Source: an uncultured Gemmataceae bacterium
GTDB taxonomy: Bacteria > Planctomycetota > Planctomycetia > Gemmatales > Gemmataceae
DNA length: 64,000 nt
NCBI GenBank assembly: GCA_937923405.1
Contig: CALDUY010000007.1
Coordinates: 186,001 to 250,000 of the forward strand
Direction: 5' to 3'
Below the pieces are notes generated by a model that saw nothing but the letters and a program-made list of their open reading frames with translations, searched no databases and had not been told where the DNA came from. Below are positions 18,417 to 27,825 of this stretch, piece by piece (positions within the stretch are counted from its first letter, which is position 1; the number at the start of each line of letters is the position of its first letter). The position numbers and the translations under genes are program-made.

Positions 18417-19439
18417 TTAAAAAGTATAGTCATCGGGCGAGAGATTGAGAATCGTCGGAGTTCGTTCCCCCGTTCTCAAGGCGACGACGCCGATTTCTGG
18501 ATGCCGTGAACAGTACTCCTCAATCAGACTCATTCCCCCGACGAAGAATGCCGTCGATAAGGCATCGGCTAATGTAGCAGACGAAGCAATTACTGAGACA
18601 CTCGCCATCTCTGAGGTCGGCCAGCCACTTCGCGGATCGAGAATGTGCCCGAGTTTTTTGCCCTCGTATTCCAGATATTGGAAACTCGCAGCCGAAGTTC
18701 CTAGCGCCCGATCGTTCAACCATACTTCAGCCAGATACCGCCGTTGGTTCCAGGGATGTCGAATGCGAACGCGCCAGCCACGCTGCCGCTTCGATGGAGC
18801 ACCTTTAGCGTACACACTGCTTGAGCCGCCATGCAACAGTGCTGCGGGGATTTTCTCGCACAGTTCGACCATACGATCGAGTGCGTAACCTTTGCCGATC
18901 GCACCGAGATTGATCTCGACTAGCGATGCAGCAAACTGGACAGTTTGTACCGAGGCATTGAGTTGGACAAACCGCATTCCGGACTGCTCGAGTAGCTGTC
19001 TTAACTCTTCGAGAGTAGGAACTCGGCGTGGTCCTTTGAAAAACCCCCAAGCGCGAATGAGGCGGCCAATGGCGAGGTCGAACGCTCCGTTGGTCTGCTC
19101 CCAAATGGAGCGAGCCAACTGCAACAACGTGAATAGTCGTGATTCCACTCGGACAGGCCCCCAAACCGCTGCGCGATTGAGCAGACTCACCTCACTATAG
19201 TCGCGATAAACAGACAGCTGATCCTCTAATTCGTCGAGTAGCTCAAAGGCGGCACGAGCTAGTTCTATATCGGCATGTTCCAGGGGCAAAAGGATTTGCC
19301 AATTGGTCGCCATGGCTCGCCAACCACAGCGAACCAGAGCAAGATCCTGGGGCAAATCCGGCTCATCGCACACGGCCTGCAACACCTGACCTGCTAGTCG
19401 TGCAACCTGACGCGGATCAAACAGATCACGACGATTCAT
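18417..19439 (-). CDS. apbE: FAD:protein FMN transferase (ApbE family)
   Basis: A 340-residue protein of the ApbE family, which transfers FMN from FAD to a Thr of target flavoproteins. Visible hallmarks are LLDELEDQLSVYRDYSEVSLLNRAA, the TNGAFDLAIGRLIRAWGF motif, the substrate loop VEINLGAIGKGYALDRMVEL, and the terminal HILDPRSGWPTSEMASVSVIASSATLADALSTAFFVGG with its metal-binding Asp. No export signal is obvious in the first 30 residues. It lies between the CpaE-like/receiver fusion (16 bases) and the DoxX-like gene (41 bases). No FMN-binding target protein is encoded nearby. Confidence 0.9.
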   Translation of the reverse strand: MNRRDLFDPRQVARLAGQVLQAVCDEPDLPQDLALVRCGWRAMATNWQILLPLEHADIELARAAFELLDELEDQLSVYRDYSEVSLLNRAAVWGPVRVESRLFTLLQLARSIWEQTNGAFDLAIGRLIRAWGFFKGPRRVPTLEELRQLLEQSGMRFVQLNASVQTVQFAASLVEINLGAIGKGYALDRMVELCEKIPAALLHGGSSSVYAKGAPSKRQRGWRVRIRHPWNQRRYLAEVWLNDRALGTSAASFQYLEYEGKKLGHILDPRSGWPTSEMASVSVIASSATLADALSTAFFVGGMSLIEEYCSRHPEIGVVALRTGERTPTILNLSPDDYTF

Positions 19440-19455
19440 GATAATTCAGCTCGAT

Positions 19456-21318
19456 TTACTCGGTTGTATCGCTAGCTCCAAAGAGACGCAAAAAGAGGGT
19501 CAGCATGGCTCGACGAGGAAGTGCTTCGCCCTTTTTGGTAGGAGCCAACTCCGCGCAGATCTGATCGACGAGACGTTGAATCTGACCGACGCTAAATCGA
19601 CCACTGCCGGCCAAATGTAGTTCGCGAATGCTCTGCAACAACTCGGAGTCAGCATTGTTCGGCAGAGCGGTCCGCACTCGATCTACCAGACGTTCCAGAT
19701 CCTGTTCCGTCGTGCCACGCTCTTTGCAGGCATCGGCTCGGGCGATCGCATCGCTAAGACACTGCGATAATCGCTGAGCTGTCAAGTTCTCCTTGCTGAG
19801 AAAATCATCGGCTCCAGCGTCGAGTAATTCAGCAGCAATACGCGGTTCATCCAGCCCAGAAACAACAACAATCGGAACGAATCGATTGCGTGAACGTAGT
19901 TGTCGAAGACACTGTAGCCCGTTGCCCTGCTCCAAATGATAATCGAGTAAAACGACCTCAAAAGGTTGTTGTGAGAACAGCTTGACCGCCTTCTCTTCAC
20001 TAGATGCCGTGGAAACGATGGATCGAAAAGTCTTGATCGCGGCCAAGTACAGCGCCATCGCCGATTGCTGGATCGGATCATCTTCGACGTGAAGGACACG
20101 AATCTCACGCGGCAGCTGAATGCCTTGAGCAGAGCGACTTAGCGTGCGGAGAAGGCGATCGCCCTGGTCGCTGGGTGGAGTGGGGCGGCCACCCTTCAAC
20201 GAGCGGGCCAAAGTGCGTATGTCGGCCAACACAGGAGAATGCGGCGAAGCCACTCGTAGAGGTTTTCCATGATTCAAAGCAGCCATGACGGACGGATAAT
20301 CGTTGGCGATCGTGAAAACCTGTGGCACCTGAAGCAGTTCGGCTAACCGTCGAGCCGAAAAACCATGCATGGTTGGTTCGTAGCGATTGATGACCAGTTG
20401 AGTATCACGAATCCCCTCATCGCGTTCGAGCGTTTCACGCACCAGTTTGAGCGTTCGCACCGAGGAGACTGTTTGAACTCCGACCAAGACGACTTGATCA
20501 GCGAGAGCCAGTGTCTCGAACTGTAGATCGTCGAACACACAGGGAACATCAAGAATGACAATCGAGGCCATTTTTCGGCACAACTCGATCAGCTGAAAGA
20601 CGTGCCTGGGCGAAACGCTACCAGGCGTGATGTCGAGATAGGGGCCTGTCAAAACATCGAGTCCAGGAGCCACAGTAGTCATGGCCGCTCGGATGCTGGA
20701 CAACGTTAAGCGACTGGGATCGCTGAGCAGCTGATGGACGGTAATTCTCGGTTCAATGTTGAGATAAGTAGCCAGAGTTCCCATTTGTCGAGCGAGTTCG
20801 ACCAGGAGAATACTCGGTCGGGGAGAACTCGTCGTCGAATTCAACAACTCAAAGGCAAGATTCAAGGCCAAAGTCGTCGCTCCGGCTCCGCCACTGACCC
20901 CGGAAATGGCCAGCACTCGTGCATCGCGAAGAGCTGGAGCAAACTGTACAGCCAGACAATCAATCGCTTGGAGAAAGTCATCTTGTTGCCAGGGAAGCGG
21001 TACAATCTGAGCCGCTCCACACCGTTGCACCGCAAGCAAGCGAGAGAAATCAGAGCTACCCAGCAACACCAGAACTGGCTGACCAGGAACGCTCTCGGTT
21101 AGTTTGCGTAGCTGAGTGAGATCCTCATCTGCCGTCAATTGCACGATGAACAGATACGAATCACCGACATGAGCTAGAGCATGTTTTCTTGCTTCGGCAA
21201 CGGTAGCGACTTGATGAGTTGGTTCGGCACTGCGTAACTGCAAGGCTTGGCGAATTGAGTCAACCAGGCGAGGCTCGACGCCTACCAATAAGATCTGGTG
21301 TTGAACGCACTGTGTCAT
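19456..21318 (-). CDS. CpaE/MinD-type ATPase fused to a C-terminal CheY-like receiver
   Basis: The ATG at 21318 (MTQCVQHQILLVG) is preferred over an upstream TTG; 620 residues. Residues 1-125 form a degenerate receiver domain of the kind found at the start of CpaE. Residues 130-385 are a ParA/MinD ATPase with SGVSGGAGATTLALNLA as the P-loop, which lacks the signature Lys as CpaE proteins often do, and VILDVP as Walker B. Residues 410-530 are a second, complete receiver: HVEDDP, VLLDYHLEQGNG (phosphoacceptor Asp), VVSGLDE and FLSKEN (conserved Lys). A helical tail of about 80 residues follows. Likely a phosphorylation-controlled spatial regulator, perhaps for pili or polar complexes, although no pilus genes are nearby. 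Confidence 0.82.
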   Translation of the reverse strand: MTQCVQHQILLVGVEPRLVDSIRQALQLRSAEPTHQVATVAEARKHALAHVGDSYLFIVQLTADEDLTQLRKLTESVPGQPVLVLLGSSDFSRLLAVQRCGAAQIVPLPWQQDDFLQAIDCLAVQFAPALRDARVLAISGVSGGAGATTLALNLAFELLNSTTSSPRPSILLVELARQMGTLATYLNIEPRITVHQLLSDPSRLTLSSIRAAMTTVAPGLDVLTGPYLDITPGSVSPRHVFQLIELCRKMASIVILDVPCVFDDLQFETLALADQVVLVGVQTVSSVRTLKLVRETLERDEGIRDTQLVINRYEPTMHGFSARRLAELLQVPQVFTIANDYPSVMAALNHGKPLRVASPHSPVLADIRTLARSLKGGRPTPPSDQGDRLLRTLSRSAQGIQLPREIRVLHVEDDPIQQSAMALYLAAIKTFRSIVSTASSEEKAVKLFSQQPFEVVLLDYHLEQGNGLQCLRQLRSRNRFVPIVVVSGLDEPRIAAELLDAGADDFLSKENLTAQRLSQCLSDAIARADACKERGTTEQDLERLVDRVRTALPNNADSELLQSIRELHLAGSGRFSVGQIQRLVDQICAELAPTKKGEALPRRAMLTLFLRLFGASDTTE

Positions 21319-21430
21319 GGAGCGAGACCTGTGCGGGAGATTACCCCACGTCATGATCGCAGCGAAACTCAGCAACTGTCAAGACACACTCCAATCGATT
21401 CCTCACCAATAAACTAAGCTAAATCAAGTT

Positions 21431-22558
21431 TTAGTCAGCAAAAAACTTCTCCGCCAAGCCAAACGACAAGGTCATCCCCGCTCCTCCAGGAGCCACGCGA
21501 AGAAACACTCCTGGCTGAAGCTGTTCCGAATAAATCGCCCGTTGTGCGTGTTTGACGTAGATCCCATTCCAACGAGCTTGTAGAGTCTGGACGGGTAAAC
21601 GAATGAGTTTGTTCAAGTAATCCAAAATTAACTCGTCAATAAATGGCTTGTCGAACGGTTCGATCTCTTCCTCATACTCGTGCGAATCCCCAAGAATTAC
21701 CTCACCGAGTTGATTCTGTGAAGCCATAACGTGGATACCGTAGCGGACATATTCTGGCATTGTTGTTTCGATGCGGTGCCGCAGAGCGACTAAGGTCGGA
21801 CAATCGGCGAATGCAGTGTAGTGAGACAACGTTAATCCACCAGCCACATGAGGACCAAGTCTCCAAGCCTTTGGTTGCGGTACGGTTCGCATCATTTGAA
21901 GTTTACAGCGGCGAAGAGCAGCGCGGGCCAACTCTTCCGGAAACAGGGTGTCGAAATCGTTGCCGGAGCAAATGAGAATTCGTTCAGCCTCAAACACCTT
22001 CCCCGAAGCAGTGCGAAGACGCGGTGACTCGATGGAAACGACCGTTTGGCCAAAAAAGCACGCTACTCCAAACTTTTGAGACAGATATTGCGGCAATAAG
22101 GCAATGGCCTGTCGAGGATCGACACAGCATTCAGTGTGACTGTAGAGAGAACCGCGGAGGCCGTCGGCGACAACAGCGGGAAACCGGCGCAGGGTTTGCT
22201 CCGAAGAGAGCATCTCACAAGAATAACCCCGATCGCTGGCTCGATCGGCAAACTCGTGAAGAACATGCCATTCATCGTCGTGATAAGCGAGATGCAGTGA
22301 GCCACACGGATCCAGCCAGAAGCCGGCCTCTCGGGACAACTCCCGCCAGATCGATCGACTAGTTAGTGCCAGATGCAATCGCTCTCCAGCTGGTTGCCCA
22401 ATAGGCCAGATCATGCCGAAATTGCGAACCGAGGCTCCGCTTGCCTGTCGATCTCGCTCAAAGAGAGCAACGGAAAGGCCCCGCCGCGCCGCGCTCCAGG
22501 CATGGGCCAAGCCAAGGATTCCGCCTCCCACGATAGCCACGTCAAAACGCCGGATCAT
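21431..22558 (-). CDS. FAD-dependent oxidoreductase, TIGR03364-like (phosphonate-associated)
   Basis: A 375-residue DAO-type flavoprotein. The dinucleotide-binding motif FDVAIVGGGILGLAHAWSAARRG is followed by GASVRNFGMIWPIGQPAGE, a signature I associate with the TIGR03364 family. Members occur beside 2-aminoethylphosphonate degradation genes and oxidise amino-phosphonates. The mid-protein motifs HVMASQNQLGEVILGDSHEY and the GGAGMTLSFG end fit as well. It overlaps the M50 protease gene by 4 bases (ATGA), so the two are probably co-translated. The only other phosphonate-linked gene in the window is the PhnZ-like one at 42353. Confidence 0.75.
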   Translation of the reverse strand: MIRRFDVAIVGGGILGLAHAWSAARRGLSVALFERDRQASGASVRNFGMIWPIGQPAGERLHLALTSRSIWRELSREAGFWLDPCGSLHLAYHDDEWHVLHEFADRASDRGYSCEMLSSEQTLRRFPAVVADGLRGSLYSHTECCVDPRQAIALLPQYLSQKFGVACFFGQTVVSIESPRLRTASGKVFEAERILICSGNDFDTLFPEELARAALRRCKLQMMRTVPQPKAWRLGPHVAGGLTLSHYTAFADCPTLVALRHRIETTMPEYVRYGIHVMASQNQLGEVILGDSHEYEEEIEPFDKPFIDELILDYLNKLIRLPVQTLQARWNGIYVKHAQRAIYSEQLQPGVFLRVAPGGAGMTLSFGLAEKFFAD

Positions 22559-23508
22559 GGCGTCGGCTCCTCACGAGGTTGGTTCGCCCACCTTGAGATG
22601 GGATTACGGACCTGACAATGAGGACAGGCCGGTTGATGATACCAGGCTCCACAGGCAGGACAATTGCCCTGCTGCTCAAATAGATCAAACCGGGTTTGAC
22701 AGTGTTCGCACAACCAGTACGGGCCTTTCGGAGGTCCCACCTGACAGGACGGACAAGCCACCTCGACATGCCGAGGTAGTGCTTCTAAAGCCAAGAACGC
22801 GCGTGCTTGTTGGAAACTGGCTAGCGAACGAAAAGCGACAAAAAGGGAAATAAAACCAAGCACCAGCATCAATACCTTGGCCCCGGGATCGATGATCAGA
22901 AAAAGAACGAAGCAAAAAACACACCCCACCCCGCCGAGGATTAATCCAAACAAACTGACGACAGCCAAACTCTGCCAACGTCCCACCGCATACCACAACA
23001 GAGAAAAAACGATTTGTCCACCATCGAGAGGATAAATCGGCAACAGATTAAACACCAACAACGCGATATTCACAATCGTGAGATTCGTGAGAAAAAGATA
23101 CCCATCGGGAAACGAGTCTTTCCAGCCTTGCTGCACGGCAAGATACCATCCCAGCGCGGTAGGAAGAATGAGGACGAGATTAACCAATGGCCCTGCGACG
23201 ATGCTCCAGAGAAACGCGCCGGGACGCGGTGGAGGAGCGACGTAGGCCACTCCTCCTAACGGCCAGAGCACGATCGTTTCTGCCTGTCCTCCCACGGAGC
23301 GGCAAGCCAACGCATGGCCAAATTCATGGAGAAGCACAAGGAGAAACAGTGAAACATATTCTGCTACTCGCCAGGTGCGGAGTTCATAGTCTACCTCGCG
23401 CTGGGTTCCTACCTGCCAAAAGGCGATGACAAACCAGGTCCAATGCAGGTAAACCTCAATGCCTACAAGGCGAAAAAGTCGGAATGAACCACGAGGCGTG
23501 AAATCCAT
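22555..23508 (-). CDS. Site-2-type (M50) membrane metalloprotease with C-terminal zinc ribbons
   Basis: A 317-residue intramembrane protease. The zinc motif is HEFGH within LLVLLHEFGHALACRSVGG, and the second catalytic element is NLLPIYPLDGGQ, with the DG pair typical of M50. Hydrophobic helices span residues 20-40, 50-70, 95-120, 140-160 and 185-235. After residue 255 comes a soluble tail with four CxxC pairs (CPSC, CEHC, CPAC, CPHC), arranged as two zinc ribbons. This tail could recognise a substrate or nucleic acid; that is inference. It shares an ATGA overlap with the downstream FAD oxidoreductase gene. A role in regulated proteolysis of an anti-sigma factor is possible but unproven. Confidence 0.86.
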   Translation of the reverse strand: MDFTPRGSFRLFRLVGIEVYLHWTWFVIAFWQVGTQREVDYELRTWRVAEYVSLFLLVLLHEFGHALACRSVGGQAETIVLWPLGGVAYVAPPPRPGAFLWSIVAGPLVNLVLILPTALGWYLAVQQGWKDSFPDGYLFLTNLTIVNIALLVFNLLPIYPLDGGQIVFSLLWYAVGRWQSLAVVSLFGLILGGVGCVFCFVLFLIIDPGAKVLMLVLGFISLFVAFRSLASFQQARAFLALEALPRHVEVACPSCQVGPPKGPYWLCEHCQTRFDLFEQQGNCPACGAWYHQPACPHCQVRNPISRWANQPREEPTP

Positions 23509-23579
23509 GAGTGCGTTCCAATAGCGCGATCAATTCATGGATATGAGATAGCAGCTTCGGCTCGAATGACCACAACGCC

Positions 23580-23629
23580 AAAAAAAGATATGACCCCTCT
23601 GAAAAGTCATTTCTTGAGAGAGGTCATAT
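23580..23629 (-). terminator. Rho-independent terminator of the YXWGXW gene
   Basis: A near-perfect 13-bp stem (ATATGACC arms at 23588-23600 and 23617-23629, one mismatch) is followed on the minus strand by seven T residues at 23586-23580. It lies 24 bases beyond the stop of the proline-rich gene. Confidence 0.85.
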
Positions 23630-23652
23630 TCATCTGCATCAAAGCTCAGCGT

Positions 23653-25989
23653 TCACCGTCCCGGAGGTGGAGTGGTTGGCCGAGCTGCAGGAGCGGTCGG
23701 ACGACCAAATACGGACGCCCCCATCGATGGGCGAGCCGGTATTGAGGGCGAAGCCGCGGGACGACTGGGAATTGCCGCTGGGGGAACAGTCGGACGACTG
23801 CTTGGAGCTGGCGGCATAGCCGGACGCACTGGTACGACTGCGGGCGGTGTCGCGGCAAGGCTAGGCGGAGTCGCGGGCCGAGCCGTTGGCGTGGGCGATG
23901 GAATGGCCGGCCGACTTGGCGGCAAGCTGCCTCCAGCAGCGGGGCGATTGGGAGGCGATGCCGGGGGAGTAGCAAGAAGCGCGCCTCCCGCTGGTTTATT
24001 AGGCGGAATGGGCGTCGCTGCTCCTGGTGATGTTGGCGGGATCGCGGATGGCAAGCCCCCTGCCGGTCTATTGGGTGGAACGGGCGTCGCTGCTCCCGGA
24101 CGGGTTGGCGGCGAGGTTGTACTCGGAGGTTTGCTGGCCGGTCCCGATGTCCCCAGTCCCGGTGTCGTCGGCTTGGTCGCAGGTGGAGCCGTTCCTGGCT
24201 TCGTCGCCGGTCCTGGGGTCGCTGGCTTGCTCGCCGGTGGCAAATCTCCTCCCGTTGGTTTGCTTGGTGGAGTTACTACCGGCTTGGTCGCAGGTGGAGA
24301 CATTCCTGGCTTGGTCGCGGGCGGAAACGTCTTATCCGGTGGGCTGGTCGGATTTACCCCTCCAGGGTTACGTAAGGGATTCGGCCCTGAGGCTGGTTTG
24401 CCCGCTGGATTAGGAACGCCTGTTGGGGCTGTTGGTTTGATTTCGGGTCGCGTCGTTGCTGGTCGAGTGCCCGGCCCTTTAGTAGTCTCAGCGGGCTTGA
24501 CCGTTGGCGTAGTTACATCTGGGGCATTAGGTCGAACTTCCGGTCGACCACGACCAGGAGCTGGAGGCGGCACTGGAGTCTTTACGATACGCGGTGGAGG
24601 CGTGTCTTTAGGCAATTCCAGTTTCGCTCGGATCGGTTGTGCCGTCGGTGCGGTCGGAGCCTTGGCTACCAAACGCTCTTCCGTGTTTCTCCGCTCTCGG
24701 GCGATGGTATTGTAACGAGCCACCTGCCGTTTCTCCTCGGCTAGTTGATTGGGAGAGAGCCGAGCCACACGTACTTCACGAGCCACAGCTGGTGCCTTGG
24801 CCGCCTCCGCTCCTGCTAGTGAGGACAAAGCGGTAACATTCACCTTGTTGATGTTTTTCACCGGCGCCAGCACGGTCGCATTCTGGAGATTGGTGATGTT
24901 GACGTTTTTATTCACCACCGTGTTGGTGATACGGTTGACGTTGATGTTGTTGATGACGGTTCGTTGCTGAATCAGGGTCCGCGGAGGAGCAGCGATGGTG
25001 CCGGCAAATCGGCCCGCATACAGACCGTTCAACCCACGCTCCCAGGCAGGAAAGCCACGGAAGGAGTTTCGATAGTAGCAGAAGTTAAGATCGAAACCGA
25101 CTCCGCCGCCGAACCGGAAGCTGTTCCAACCAATAAACGAGGAACGGTAGGCCGGCCCGAAATAATCCCCGAAGTAGTAACAGCCGAAGCCCCGACGGAT
25201 GAACAACGCGCCACAGAGAAAGTCGGGTTGAATGCAGTACACAGGACGGTAGACAAAACCCGGTTCAAGGTAAACCGCGGAATTAAATGCTACAGGAGCA
25301 AAAAGCAAACCGCGATCCAGCAACGGCACATCCCAGTATCCAGGGACGAAAATGTAGCCACAGGGTGTCCAACGATAACACGGCGGGATCCAGCACCAGC
25401 CTGGACGGAACGGCAGCCAGTAACCCGGACTCCACACATAGCGAGTGGTCTGATACACCCAGGTGCCGGGAACGTAGGAAAAGTTTTCACCCGGAATCGG
25501 TGTGGAGGGACCGTTATCGACGGAGGGCGGCGGCGGCGGAAGGTACTGGATTTCTTCCTGGCCGGCTACTGCCCAATAACCCGAAACCCAGCGATAGCCA
25601 GCTCCAACTTTCTGCCAGCTTCCCGGAACCCAAGTACGGCCCGGAGGCACCGCACGCCAGAACCCCGAAATCCAGACGAAGTTTTGCGTCTCGTCGTCGT
25701 AGCTCCAGTAGCCCGGAATCCAGACAATATTTTCGCCATCTGGTTTTTCTTCAGGGGGCAACTCTTCGATCGGACGAGGTGGGGGTTTGGTCACGATAGG
25801 ACCAGGAGTTGCCTCGTTACGATTTGGTTGGGCAAAAGCTTCGTGGACCGGCCCACGCGCTTGCACGTCAACCCCCGGTGGAACGTCATTCTCACCCGGC
25901 CCCTGAGCATCGGTTCGTGGAGTTCCCACGATGGCGAAAGTAGCAATTATGCTGGTCAGGATGAGGATTAGGAAAGAACCTGGTCGCAT
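23653..25989 (-). CDS. Secreted YXWGXW-repeat protein with long proline-rich tail
   Basis: A 778-residue exported protein (signal FLILILTSIIATFAIVG). Residues 80-235 contain at least seven copies of a tryptophan motif of the form (Y/W)VxGxW or (Y/W)xPGYW, the YXWGXW family: WIPGYW, WISGFW, WVPGSW, WVSGYW, YVPGTW, WSPGYW, FVPGYW. A Tyr/Phe-rich region follows, then an Asn-rich segment (VINNINVNRITNTVVNKNVN) near 340. From about 470 the rest is low-complexity Pro/Ala/Thr/Lys with recurring PATKPG and PPNRPA units. Probably a cell-surface or cell-wall structural protein; molecular role unknown. A strong terminator follows it. Confidence 0.82.
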   Translation of the reverse strand: MRPGSFLILILTSIIATFAIVGTPRTDAQGPGENDVPPGVDVQARGPVHEAFAQPNRNEATPGPIVTKPPPRPIEELPPEEKPDGENIVWIPGYWSYDDETQNFVWISGFWRAVPPGRTWVPGSWQKVGAGYRWVSGYWAVAGQEEIQYLPPPPPSVDNGPSTPIPGENFSYVPGTWVYQTTRYVWSPGYWLPFRPGWCWIPPCYRWTPCGYIFVPGYWDVPLLDRGLLFAPVAFNSAVYLEPGFVYRPVYCIQPDFLCGALFIRRGFGCYYFGDYFGPAYRSSFIGWNSFRFGGGVGFDLNFCYYRNSFRGFPAWERGLNGLYAGRFAGTIAAPPRTLIQQRTVINNINVNRITNTVVNKNVNITNLQNATVLAPVKNINKVNVTALSSLAGAEAAKAPAVAREVRVARLSPNQLAEEKRQVARYNTIARERRNTEERLVAKAPTAPTAQPIRAKLELPKDTPPPRIVKTPVPPPAPGRGRPEVRPNAPDVTTPTVKPAETTKGPGTRPATTRPEIKPTAPTGVPNPAGKPASGPNPLRNPGGVNPTSPPDKTFPPATKPGMSPPATKPVVTPPSKPTGGDLPPASKPATPGPATKPGTAPPATKPTTPGLGTSGPASKPPSTTSPPTRPGAATPVPPNRPAGGLPSAIPPTSPGAATPIPPNKPAGGALLATPPASPPNRPAAGGSLPPSRPAIPSPTPTARPATPPSLAATPPAVVPVRPAMPPAPSSRPTVPPAAIPSRPAASPSIPARPSMGASVFGRPTAPAARPTTPPPGR

Positions 25990-26328
25990 GGGCCGTCCTC
26001 ACTTTCAAGTCACGCTCCAACGGTCGCTCCGCTGGTTTCGTGATCGGTGCATCCACAGTCGATATTGTACCGCCCTTGGATCTTGGTTCGCGCGCTCTCT
26101 CTACAAAAACAAGTCGGTTGCACGAACGCTTTCCATCTAGAGAACGCGGCTCCGATCGAGAATTGCGCGTAACCTGCATCATTTCGAGACTGGTTCTTCG
26201 CCAGCTTTGCTGTAGGCTCACGATTCCGAGCCTTCGCTACGAATCACTTTTCGAGATTTCTTTGACCTCGATTGATTCCATCGTATGCTGGGCGAATTGA
26301 TAATTGCAAAATCGCGAGGTAAGCCGTG
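25990..26328. other. Divergent intergenic region
   Basis: About 340 bases between the start of the YXWGXW gene (minus) and the MFS gene (plus). A candidate promoter for the MFS gene lies at 26262-26289. No RNA gene, repeat or convincing small ORF was seen; short frames here are random-looking. Confidence 0.6.
26262..26289 (+). promoter_or_regulatory. Candidate sigma-70 promoter for the MFS gene
   Basis: TTGACC (26262-26267) and TATGCT (26284-26289) are 16 bases apart, about 40 bases before the MFS start codon at 26329, which has a GAGGT ribosome-binding site. Four to five of six matches in each box; pattern match only. Confidence 0.4.
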
Positions 26329-27819
26329 ATGAACTCAGCAGCAACCACAGGGCGGGGTAAATGGATGGCGTTAACGGCGGCACTGCTGGGCTGGTTGTTC
26401 GACGGCTTTGAAATGGGGCTGTTTCCCGTGGTAGCTCGCCCTGCTCTGACCGAGCTGCTGGCGGCGTCCACTGCGAAAGATCTCGACCAAGCGATTAGTT
26501 TCTGGAACGCCCTGGTCACGTCAGGTTTTCTCATCGGAGCCGCGACCGGTGGCGTTGTCTTCGGTTGGCTGGGTGATCGCATTGGCCGAGTTCGCGCAAT
26601 GGCTCTCAGCATCCTCACCTATGCCATCTGCAGCGGTCTCGGCGGATTCGCTCGCGCCCCCTGGGAGATGGTAGTCATCCGCTTCGTCGCTGCCCTCGGC
26701 ATGGGGGGAGAGTGGGCGTTGGGAGTCGCCTTGGTCATGGAGGTCTGGGAAGGCCGATCGCGTGCCCTGCTGGCTGGGATGATCGGTGCCGCAGCCAATG
26801 TGGGTTACATGCTCGTCGCTTGTCTCAGTTTGAGCCTGGGATCGATCCGTGGTTGGTTGGCCGATCTAGGACTGCCTCCCAACTGGGTCGAATGGCGATT
26901 ACTCATGCTTTGTGGTGCCCTGCCAGCATTGCTCACCTTTTTCATCCGCATTTTCGTGCCCGAGTCAGCGAGCTGGCAACGGGAGCAGCAGCGCGGAGCC
27001 ACGTCCTCTTGGGCCAGCCGAGACTTGCTCATGGTGTTGATTGGAGTCGGAATATGCGCCGTGCTGCTCGTGATCTGGATACGAGTCGAAGCATTGCTGA
27101 TTCGATTGATCGCGACACTCTTCTCTCTGTTCCTCGTTGGATTGTGCTATCTCTTTCCGATCATCGGTTACCTGCGCCGATCGGGCGAAGCAAGTGAAGG
27201 GCGTCGCAAGATTCTTGGCCGAATGTTGTTGGGCGCGCTGATCAGCGGCATTCCGCTTCTGGCCACCTGGGGTGCGGTTCAATGGGCCCCGACCTGGGCA
27301 CACCGACTAGGTCAGGATGCAGTCCAGGCCGGAGAAGCTACTAGCGACCAAGTCCGGTTCTGGAAGGACTATACCCAGCTTGGTTCTGCCTTCGGTGCTG
27401 TGGTCGGCTCGCTCGGCGGGGCATTGCTGGCCGGCTGGATTGGTCGGCGAATTGCCTATGTTCTGCTCTGTCTGTTGTCGCTGGGGTCGGTCCTGCTCTT
27501 TTATCGGGGCAATTCGACCGTAGACGGCTTCTTCCTGGCGACAGTCTTTCTTGCTGGGGCGTGTTCAGCAGCGTTTTACGGTTGGTTGCCGCTCTATCTG
27601 CCCGAGTTGTTTCCCACCCGAGTTCGGGCAACCGGTCAGGGATTCGGCTTTAACTTCGGACGAATCCTTGCAGCGGTTGGGGTTCTACAGGTTCCCGTGC
27701 TGATGGGCGATCCTCCCGATTATGCTTCGGCCTGCTCCAGCTTAGCACTGATTTATCTGCTGGGCGTCGCAGTTATTTGGCTCGCTCCAGAAACCAAAGG
27801 GAAACCCTTGCCGGAGTAA
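26329..27819 (+). CDS. Major facilitator superfamily transporter
   Basis: A 496-residue, 12-helix carrier (ATG at 26329 preferred over the adjacent GTG because of GAGGT at good distance). The MFS signature between helices 2 and 3 is clear: GWLGDRIGRVRAMALS. The second-half equivalent is GGALLAGWIGRRIAYV, and PETKGKPLPE closes the protein as in the sugar/organic-acid carriers. The start FDGFEMGLFPVV-type motif and a central loop with extra hydrophobic stretch resemble sialic-acid/aromatic-acid:proton symporter members. Substrate unknown. It is convergent with the enolase-superfamily gene, 6 bases apart, so a shared pathway is not implied by orientation. Confidence 0.85.
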   Translation: MNSAATTGRGKWMALTAALLGWLFDGFEMGLFPVVARPALTELLAASTAKDLDQAISFWNALVTSGFLIGAATGGVVFGWLGDRIGRVRAMALSILTYAICSGLGGFARAPWEMVVIRFVAALGMGGEWALGVALVMEVWEGRSRALLAGMIGAAANVGYMLVACLSLSLGSIRGWLADLGLPPNWVEWRLLMLCGALPALLTFFIRIFVPESASWQREQQRGATSSWASRDLLMVLIGVGICAVLLVIWIRVEALLIRLIATLFSLFLVGLCYLFPIIGYLRRSGEASEGRRKILGRMLLGALISGIPLLATWGAVQWAPTWAHRLGQDAVQAGEATSDQVRFWKDYTQLGSAFGAVVGSLGGALLAGWIGRRIAYVLLCLLSLGSVLLFYRGNSTVDGFFLATVFLAGACSAAFYGWLPLYLPELFPTRVRATGQGFGFNFGRILAAVGVLQVPVLMGDPPDYASACSSLALIYLLGVAVIWLAPETKGKPLPE

Positions 27820-27825
27820 ACGACT

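Noticed and set aside
23672-24715. Long plus-strand frame (347 codons, Gly/Ala/Val-rich) opposite the proline-rich gene
   Set aside because: It is the complement of the Pro/Ala/Thr/Lys low-complexity tail, has no domain, and the minus-strand gene has a signal peptide, Trp repeats and a terminator.
24964-25971. Plus-strand frame of 335 codons opposite the YXWGXW repeats
   Set aside because: Shadow of the codon bias of the real minus-strand gene; the product has no recognisable domain.
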